NCBI GenBank assembly: GCA_022496805.1
Contig: CM040106.1
Location: 5,208,001-5,272,000 of the forward strand
Direction of reading: 5' to 3'
DNA from: Pohlia nutans
Lineage: Eukaryota > Streptophyta > Bryopsida > Bryales > Mniaceae
Length of the DNA stretch: 64,000 nt
Each line of letters starts with the position of its first letter. Positions within the stretch are counted from its first letter, which is position 1. The position numbers and the translations under genes were made by a program. The notes under the pieces were generated by a model. The model was not told where the DNA came from. It was given only the letters and a program-made list of their open reading frames with translations, and did no database searches. Below, one piece after another: positions 56,340-64,000 of the stretch.

Positions 56340-57913
56340 TTGGGGTCTCGGAAAATAATGCTAGGGGGAGTCGTGGTCGAACCTGTGAATCACAAAGCCC
56401 CAGCAGTGCAAAACTATATGTCGTAGTAGGAGAAATAGTAATCTCACGTGACCTCCAACTGCCACCTGTATTTGGAGAAGTCTCTGCATGACAACATGCA
56501 TGCCAGGTTAATTTTTAAGCACTTGTTTAATAGAGAACAGAAAGACAAAGGATTTAGTTTTTGTGAAATTACAAGTGTAGGGTACCATACTGTGCAAATT
56601 ACAATTCGATGAAAAATTTGTAACATGACTTAGACAGTGACTGTGCACTTAATTAGAGTAGGCATACTAATTCTAGAAATAAGAAACAAATGTATACAAC
56701 CGTTTCCCATGGCACATTAATTCTCCAATGAATACAGTGACCATCCACTGGAACGTATAGAAGAAGGAAAGCAAGACCATCTCATTCGAATTGTAACAAA
56801 ACTTTTCTATATGTGTTGAATGGGCCAACAGAGTGTTAGAATCTCACCTGTGAGCGAAGTTCTGCAAGTGTGCTGCAGTCGTTTACGCAGAGCTGCTGCC
56901 AGCAACAGTGTGATGTTAGTTGTGCACAGAACTCTGGGGTTTCTGTAGACAGGGGCCTTGGAAATTGTGAAATCTTTTGTGCGGGGCTGCTACTCCGGCT
57001 CAATTGTTCCCTGCTTCCAGAAGAACACCTTCCACGTTAAATTGATCATAACCTCACAGCATGCCTGTTCCCACGGACTACGAAGTATTGCGGCTAGAGA
57101 CAATCGCGAAGAACCATGAGCGGATTCAGAACGAACTTCACCAAAAAAATTCTATGTAAGTGGCTCTTACCCTCTTCTGCATGTTGTATCGCAAGCGCGT
57201 TTAGACACGGTTTCCAATGCATGTGGGACCACCAGAACGGCCAGGTTAAGACCATCCATTTCTGTAGGGGAAAAGTATTTGATGCCGATTATGCATGCGC
57301 TAATTGCGAGTGTCTTATGCAAGCGCCCAGGAGTAAACCCGTCGTGCAATAAATGTATCCTAGTTTTCTACGGCACATCGTGTCTCTAACTCCCTTGCTA
57401 TGCACACATGTAATCGTGAGATTGTTTGCAATCAACGGTTTGCTTAACAGATCGGTGTTGCATTCCTAAATTGGACCGAATCTAAGTCACTAGTATGCAT
57501 TGAAAGCCAGTCATTGTGTGCTGCGGTGCAATTACCCTCAAGCTGCGCTTCTGTAAATGACGACGGAGTGGCTCTGAACTACCTCCCATGCAACACAGTA
57601 ATTGACGGTGTGGAAAACCGTGCCTTCTAGAATACCTAATTTTTTTTTCACTTTGAATGAATATCATCGCCTATAAACGCTCAAGATTGCTCCTTTTTCT
57701 AGACCCCAGTTGCCTCCTCTCCTGTCTCCTGTTGTCTTCTACAAGTCCGGGTGCTGCAAGTTTTTGCTGTGAGTGTGATTTTGTTGGTTTTTCTTACTGT
57801 GCGCTTATCGTGATTCACTGTGTCCGCAATCTTCCATGTACTTGTTCTAGTGATTCACGTTTTCTGTAATTGTCCATGTAGTTATGAGGCAATGAACAAA
57901 AAAGTAGTGCTAG
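56340..57913. promoter_or_regulatory. Divergent intergenic region of the large CACTA element
   Basis: Lies upstream of the TNPA-like gene. Short frames (57116-57352, Cys-rich; 56444-56626) are unsupported. Presumably holds promoters for both directions. Confidence 0.35.
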
Positions 57914-60900
57914 ATGCTGAGCTTTTTGCAAGGACAGGGAGAGTTAGGAGTCCTTTCCCCCCCTCCTCTTAGCGATGGCGAGTTGGAAGTAAAAGACTTA
58001 GTCAGCCTGCCTGATGGGGTTGATGGTGAAGCTCGTCATAGTGGGAGCGAAGACGTTTGTCCCTGCGAAGAAAAAAAAGAGGATACTGTAGACGCTCCGC
58101 CGGAAGAGACTGTAGAAGAACCGCTGCGGGAGCCTCACTACGTTGTGTGCGTTGAAGAAGGAACGGAACACGAGGACGTCGCTGAGCAGGAGCAAGAGCA
58201 CTCAGAGCGCTCAGCATCCGATAGTGAGGAGAGTGTGCATGATACAGATTCGGAATTTATTCCAAGCGAAGACGAGCCACAATCAGACTTCGACAGTACT
58301 GAGTCATCATTAGAGGAGGGCAGCACGGAGGTCGAAGAAACAGAGGACGACACATCAAAGGAAGAGGAGTCGGAAGGCATCGAAGATTTTCCTCCTGAGG
58401 TACGTGTGTAGATCGATTCCAATTGCTTTGCAATGAACTTTAGTTATGCAAACAGCTGTATCATTCAAAACTAATGGTTTTGGATTAGGTGTTATTGCTT
58501 TGAGGATGTGAGAACAGGCACAGTAAGGTCGGTGATGGCTATGTGTAACGATGTTTTAGATTACTCGGAATGCACCCAACATCATGCATTACGTGTTTTT
58601 GAAGTTACAGTATGTGGTGTGCATGCAATTTAGAGAGTACTCGTTTCATTGACGTCCCAAATTGATAATGTGCAGGTAACAGGCGCTATTGCTAGCAGAA
58701 CTCGCAGTTCAAAATTGGAACAGGTAATATCTCTAACTTATTTATTCAGATGCCACGCTATACAACGTGCTGAGGTCACTCTATCCATTGATTCGTAATA
58801 CACTAACTGTGATTGTAATCGTTCTATTAGGGAGGGAATTCTACAATGGGGAGACCAGTGAAAGAGAGGGACCTCCCGGAGCCTTGGTTTGGAAACAAAT
58901 CAAAGACAAACACGGCCCCAAAACAAACCAAGGTAGCTTCCAAATTAATGGCACAAGAGGAGGCTGCGGAGGAAGTCCCTGTTCCGCATCCGACTAACAG
59001 AGGAAGAGGTCGGAAGAAAGGGAAAAGAAAAGAAGTTGTGGCTGCGAAGGGGAAGAAGAAGACAAAGGCATTACGTTCTGCAGCCGCGGATGTAGTATTC
59101 GGTTGTTCCAAAACTACAGTTCCAGACCGTGAAGAATTAAGAAGAAAAAGAATTGAAGATGCACTTGCCTGTGGTCGGGTGGTTAAAAATGTATCGAACC
59201 CAGCAACCCGCAAGACATGCCCAACTGCAGTGAGATCCTCGTCATCTGAAGAAGATATTCAAGCGGAGTTGGAGGCAGGAGTATAGGAAATTGAATCGCA
59301 TTCTCCGTCACCACTGAAGAAAGGGCATCAGGTGCAGGTAAGACATCCATTACTAATGCCAAAGTTCTATCTTATTCTCACAGTGGTAGAATGATGTATT
59401 GTACATATACAATTAGTACACGTATGTCTTAACTGATGAAGTTAGTAGAAGCCATGGAAGCGTATGCCAGAGTAGGTATTTTGAAATGCATAATAGTTTT
59501 CCTGGGAATACTTGTATCATATCACACCTTGTGACATGGTTAGCTGAGATGTACGTGTCATGTACAGTCATGAACAACTGTAAATGTCCATTGGCTTGAA
59601 TGTAGTGTGGTACATGTATTAAATAACTTCTCATACAATGCATGCAAACTTGCAGATGAGAATATGGACGTACCTGACAAGGAGGAGGACAACGTCATTG
59701 CACACGAAAAAGCGGGAATGACGTCGGTGCAAAAAGAAGGGAAAGAGGTATTTCCTAAACGCACAGTCTTACCGATATCTATTGATGAGCGAATGGCGGA
59801 CAGAGGAAAGCGAAAGGCAGTGGAACAACTAATAGTGACTGCGTTAAGTTCAGAACACTCCGACCCAGAGGATAGTGCCAAAAACCACCGACGTGTTAAC
59901 CACACTTCCTCACCATACAAACGACTGGAGAAGGTGTGTTTCGTCTGCAATGTCATGTTATGGGATCCAATTTAGTTTATTCTGACATGCTGGATAAACC
60001 ATAGCGATTACAAAGTGAAATTGTAATAGAAATCAAAACAAAAATCCTTGGCAGTAACTGACATCCCAACTCGTACGCTAAAACAGATGGCATGTCATGT
60101 TGTGTAGAGAGCACGAGGAAAGGAGAAAGAGGTGTGCAAATCACCGAATGGTGGAAGGAAGGCAAATCACAGCCGCTCAATGGATTAGGGAGCTAATGAT
60201 AGAAGTCCCCCACAGTTCTACTCACGTTCCACGCGTATTCAGAGTACACGGAGCCCTCGTCGCAGTAGATCACAAAGCCCGCCTCATAGAAGGGAGGGTA
60301 GTCAGAAAAAGGAGATCGACAAGCAACGGAGAGTTCCAGAGGGATTTTATCCCACCAGCATTGTGATCGTGGTGAGAGTCATTTTCACATATATATATAT
60401 ACATGGATGTACGCTTCTGTATGAATTACATTTCTGATTTAGGAGAGTTTGCAGAATTCCTCCTATTGCTTGTAATTCTGAGAAATTTTTTTGTGCACGC
60501 AGATGGTCGGCACCATGCGACCAGCTCTTCACATAGTGATTCGTCTCATGGGAGATATGGGTCTGGAGATAACAAGCGAAGGCATAGACGGAGGGGCCAT
60601 AGGCGGGGCCGCACATCTTCAGAGTCGACATCACCTGAGAGACATAATGAGTTATCCCATGAAGACGGCAGGAGGGATCGATATGGGGCTGCGAACGTGA
60701 AAGTTGAGCATATGGCACATGCGTCACTAGCAATCGCACGGAAGCAAAGGCGCTTTAAACAGGCGGCTCATGAAGCAGATTCCGCAAGGAGAGAGAGAGA
60801 TGGAAAGAAGCCCTTCTCCATTTTCGTTGACAAAGACGGAATACCATACGGCTCAAGCAAACCATCGTGGGTCAACGAAATCAACAAATTGGCGGTCGGG

Positions 60901-62560
60901 CTTGATCCTTCATGCACTGATGTCAGGAAACAAACATATGAAGATGTCTCAATATTTAAGGCGCGCTTGAGCAACAGTTTCGAGTACTCTGGAGAGTGGA
61001 ATGAGAGTTACTTGAGAACATTGATGGGTCGGGGCGTAACGAAGGTAAGGGGAGATTTAATGTAAATCATTAAGGAAAGGGGGAGGCAGCCCATGCATGT
61101 ACATGCGGAAGTGAGGAAGAAACTGCTGAAATTGTATTCGAGCAAACAATGGGCAGCTAAATCAGCGCACGGAAAGCATGCTAATGCAAGCTGGAAGACG
61201 GTTAACAGGACAGGTAATCGTGGGGTGAATGGAGTTAGAGAGAACCTGAGGGAGATGTTTGGGAGATCACCCGACCCAGACAAAGTAATCATCGAAGCAC
61301 AGTGTCCCAAAGGGTCAAGAAATAAGGACGTGAAGGACACAGAGATTAAGAAATGGGAAGATATTCCAGAAGAGGAGGCATCAGAAGAGGGCGATCGCAA
61401 TGAATCGCTAGAGAATTCTGTCCGTGGAGAATTTGGCGAGGAAGATGTTGGGCACAAGTCCCAAGTGACAACAATACCACAGGTTTTTATACAAACTTTG
61501 ATGCATGGTTATGTTAGAACAATGTCGTAAATGATATTTCAATTGTGCACTTATGGACTTTAGTAGTGAAATGTAGTTTAGTAGTGAAATTGTGACGGTG
61601 CAGTGAAGGAATGAAATTGTACGATGTGGTGGTATATTAATGCAGTAATCATGTTGGAATAACAGAGAATACTAATACAGAAATGTCAGAGTATTTTATA
61701 AAAAAAGTAATAACATAGTTCACTTCTCTTCAAAAATTACGATTATGTGTACCATCGTCCATTGACAGTGACTGTGAACTAAATTAGAGAAGGCAAATAG
61801 ATTTGTGTAACATATCAACAGATTACTACGAACATTTCCCATGGAAATTTATACATTAGCAGGCCTGAAGATATGAATATTTGTAATAACATATTGAAGC
61901 ATATGTAATGGGAGTTGTACAATAATTTTCAGTAAAGCAACGTGGTTGATGTTACATAGAATACTGGGAGGTCCACCCGCGCAACAAGGAAGCAAAAGGA
62001 CACAGCGATACTGGGAGAAGAAAACACAAATGTCAATTCAAACGAGCAGAGGAAGGAGAATAAATCAAAAGACGACTACATAAAGCAGTTACAGGCTGAA
62101 TTGGATAGCCTCAAGGGGAGTTAGGGAATTGGATCGTCATCACAGAAGTTTGTTCGATTGCAGTCACCAGTGTCAAAAAAGAAGAATGCTAGAACAGGCG
62201 AATAGGTAAGTCATGCATGTAATGTACAAGGGGAAAGTGATTGTGATGTGGTGGTTTGGAAGTGATTGACAAAGATAAGGTGATTGAGTGTATGGAGTTC
62301 AATGGATCAAATTTGACACTTGACTGTGCATGGATTGTGGAACAAGGGCCACATTCATTTCAAGAATGCATATAGCAAAGAGAATCGCAGGAAGAGGAGG
62401 ACATGATGAAGGGGGAAGTCAGAGTGGACTTGGAGGCACATAGGGCGGATGGAGGGATGAAAAAGGGTTTAGGGATGATAAATGTGTTTGAGAATTTTGC
62501 GGTAACAGATGTAGAAAATGATACCTTGAACTCAGTAAACACTACACCACAGGCTTTTAG
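57914..62560 (+). pseudogene. TNPA-like CACTA gene with Arg/Ser-rich segment
   Basis: Exon 57914-about 58399: MLSFLQGQGELGVLSPPP then a strongly acidic SDSEESVHDTDSEFIPSEDE, EEVEDFPPE-like end at a GTACGT donor. Exon about 58833-59338: MGRPVKERDLPEPWFGNKSK, basic NRGRGRKKGKRKEVVAAKGK, an in-frame TAG at 59284, donor GTAAGA. Exon about 59654-59933: VFPKRTVLPISIDERMADRG. Exon about 60108-60372: SR-rich frame QFYSRSTRIQSTRSPRRSRS, QSPPHRREG with one in-frame TAG upstream. Exon about 60503-61483: SSSHSDSSHGRYG, KRRHRRRGHRRGRTSSESTS, then PFSIFVDKDGIPYGSSKPSW, KARLSNSFEYSGEWN, TAA at 61063, VRKKLLKLYSSKQWAAKSAH. Exon about 61970-62206: coiled coil DDYIKQLQAELDSLKGS. A last exon near 62380-62560 is possible. 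The order acidic, basic, RS-rich, DNA-binding-like and coiled coil fits a TNPA-type protein; three stops suggest decay. Confidence 0.6.
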
Positions 62561-62564
62561 GAAA

Positions 62565-64000
62565 TAGTATGGGTTTATTTAGTGTTAATAGATTTGGACA
62601 TATACGCAAGGCTTCTAAAACATATACGCCGTATTCAGAGGAATAGTAAGAGTACTCTCATGACCATGGCAATAGGTAGACTTTGAACATGGGTTTTTTC
62701 GAGCATAATACTTTTTTCCGCATCGTACACTTGCATTTTGGAATGGCAAAATAGACAATTCTATATGTATGTTGTTAGTACATAGTGCAATATGTTTTTG
62801 TACATGTAATGTGTAAAGGTTGATGTGACATGTGGGTCAGGATTGGTAAATTTTGTAGAACATAATGATAATAAAAATATATATTAGTAATCTTCTTTTT
62901 GACATTGAGTGAAGCATATGATTTTATTTTGATAAAACATAATGTACTAGAAATAGAAATGAGAGTACAGGTGCATGAAGACGGCGGTCATAGTTATGAG
63001 TTGCGGATGTTACATATAATCTGTATTATACTATTGACTAATTAAATATGTGGAAGAGCTAAGAGGCTTACAGTGGGATAACAGTGATATTTTGTTTTAT
63101 CTCACCGTGAAAAACTCGTAAGCTATGATCAGATGACAGGAGGTGCGGTGCTCGTTGTCGGGGTAAGTTCCGTACATATAGTCAATAAAGTGAGGTGTTT
63201 ATCGTAAAATATGTTTGAGGGTTAGACTTTTGGAGGTACTGACAATTGAAGACTCGTGCACTATGTACAAGTAAGTAATTTTTTTTGCATCGCATTTCTC
63301 GGTTGATTCATGTATGGCACTAATGATTTAGACTGAGAAAGTTATGTCGCAGGAGAACAAGGCTCACAACGTGTAGTATGAGTGCAGTGGTGACAAAGGC
63401 TTCGAAGTGACAAGGGGCTGCCGTGGGGGAATTGAGGATCAGAAGGGGAGGTACGCACAGGACTCTCTGCAGTTCGTATTATACAAACATTTTATTTCCT
63501 AGATTTTGTGGACAAGAGTTGTAATTGGGCAAACATGAGACTCTGTTGTCTCCATGGTAATGAAATCACAGTAGAGCATGGACACTTTAATATTGGATTT
63601 TTAAGGGGATAGTGAAGGACCAAGCTTTAGGAGTAGTAAGATAGTGCCTAATCGTGTTGTGCATATGGCATAAGCATGTAGTCAAATAATTTCAGTCTAA
63701 TAATTTAAGACAAATGGCATTTAAGTCTAATAATTTATGACAAAAGTATGTAGTCTAATAATTTAAGATGGTTGGGAATATGAACAATGGAATGAAAGTT
63801 TACAGTAACGCCATTGTTAGTGTGTCATAGAAATGTAGGAATGCAGGATGGTGCGGATGCAATAACCATGAATCGATAATACAATCTCACAAGGGATGTG
63901 AGGCCATAGAAATCGATTGAGGTAATGGATTTTCAAAATATAATGCCACGAAATGGCCTGGTAGAAGGAAAAGGGGTTTCCATTATAATAACAGCATAGA
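62565..64000. other. Right part of the large CACTA element, no gene recognised
   Basis: AT-rich. Contains AACAG and TTACTGT-like words but no terminal repeat. Repeated AGTCTAATAATTTAAGACAA-like units occur at 63,675-63,770. Confidence 0.4.

Larger units (their letters stand above)
45103..64000. mobile_element. Large CACTA element, left end inside window, right end beyond it
   Basis: Left terminus CACTACTAGAAAACTGTGAC at 45103, preceded by ATC as the presumed target triplet. Subterminal repeats with TTCTGT, ACAGAAAT and AACAG cores fill 45,120-45,560. Gene order: TNPD leftwards (53.75 to 46.5 kb), two accessory minus-strand ORFs in the middle (54.6-56.3 kb), TNPA-like gene rightwards (57.9-62.6 kb). 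No matching right terminus was found up to 64,000, so the copy is at least 18.9 kb. Two TTAA-type MITEs sit in its introns. Confidence 0.75.

Noticed and set aside
57998..58422. Ser/Ala-rich minus-strand frames
   Set aside because: Antisense of the acidic first exon of the TNPA-like gene.
63671..63775. Short AGTCTAATAATTTA repeats as the right terminus of the large CACTA
   Set aside because: They do not match the left TIR (CACTACTAGAAAAC) and no GTAGTG end follows within the window.

Overview
The window reads as AT-rich nuclear DNA of a land plant. Supporting signs are a split MPV17/PMP22-family gene with short canonical GT-AG introns, a nuclear copy of plastid 16S rDNA, an interstitial array of the plant telomere repeat TTTAGGG, a Stowaway-type MITE, and En/Spm (CACTA) transposons with tnp2, DUF4218 and DUF4216 domains. 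Several transposase families look like those of non-seed plants (moss, lycophyte, fern), but the lineage is an inference of low confidence. There is no sign of a prokaryotic layout, no CRISPR array and no tRNA.

Layout. At 1-6.6 kb there is an LTR end, a transposase-like pseudogene riddled with in-frame stops (about 380-2,890, minus), and five exons of an MPV17/PMP22-like gene (4,011-5,447, minus), the only convincing cellular gene. At 6.6-14.4 kb lies an intron-rich transposase gene of the Plavaka/KDZ-like CACTA type (minus). It has itself been hit by a 2.56 kb CACTA element (7,552-10,112, TSD ATG), a 162-bp MITE of the same family (10,618-10,779, TSD TCT) and a 147-bp plastid 16S fragment. 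At 15,519-26,080 lies a complete CACTA element (TSD TCA). It carries a TNPA-like gene leftwards and only the DUF4216 end of a TNPD gene rightwards; the tnp2 core is missing. It contains a Stowaway MITE and a piggyBac-type MITE remnant. At 26.3-27.1 kb one TTAA-flanked MITE sits inside another.

At 28-38.7 kb are remnants: a trihelix-like gene, a 5' LTR with primer binding site and gag-like ORF, a pseudogene with features of an amino-methyltransferase fold, a block of 44-bp palindromic repeats, and unrecognised ORFs. The 38.7-43.3 kb stretch is mostly silent except for a striking 163-bp near-perfect hairpin (40,033-40,195). A CpG-rich tract (43.4-43.7 kb) and a highly charged ORF (44,060-45,102) come next. 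The ORF is cut by a second, larger CACTA element that starts at 45,103 (TSD base triplet ATC) and runs past the window end.

The second CACTA has the mirror-image layout of the first: TNPD (minus, 53.7 to 46.5 kb; tnp2, DUF4218, DUF4216) and a TNPA-like gene with an Arg/Ser-rich segment (plus, 57.9 to 62.6 kb), divergently arranged around a 4 kb middle that holds two accessory ORFs (coiled coil, and Cys-rich). Both TNPD genes carry stops or frameshifts, so neither copy looks autonomous. The recurrent theme is layered insertion, followed by decay through premature stops compatible with C-to-T change at methylated cytosines.
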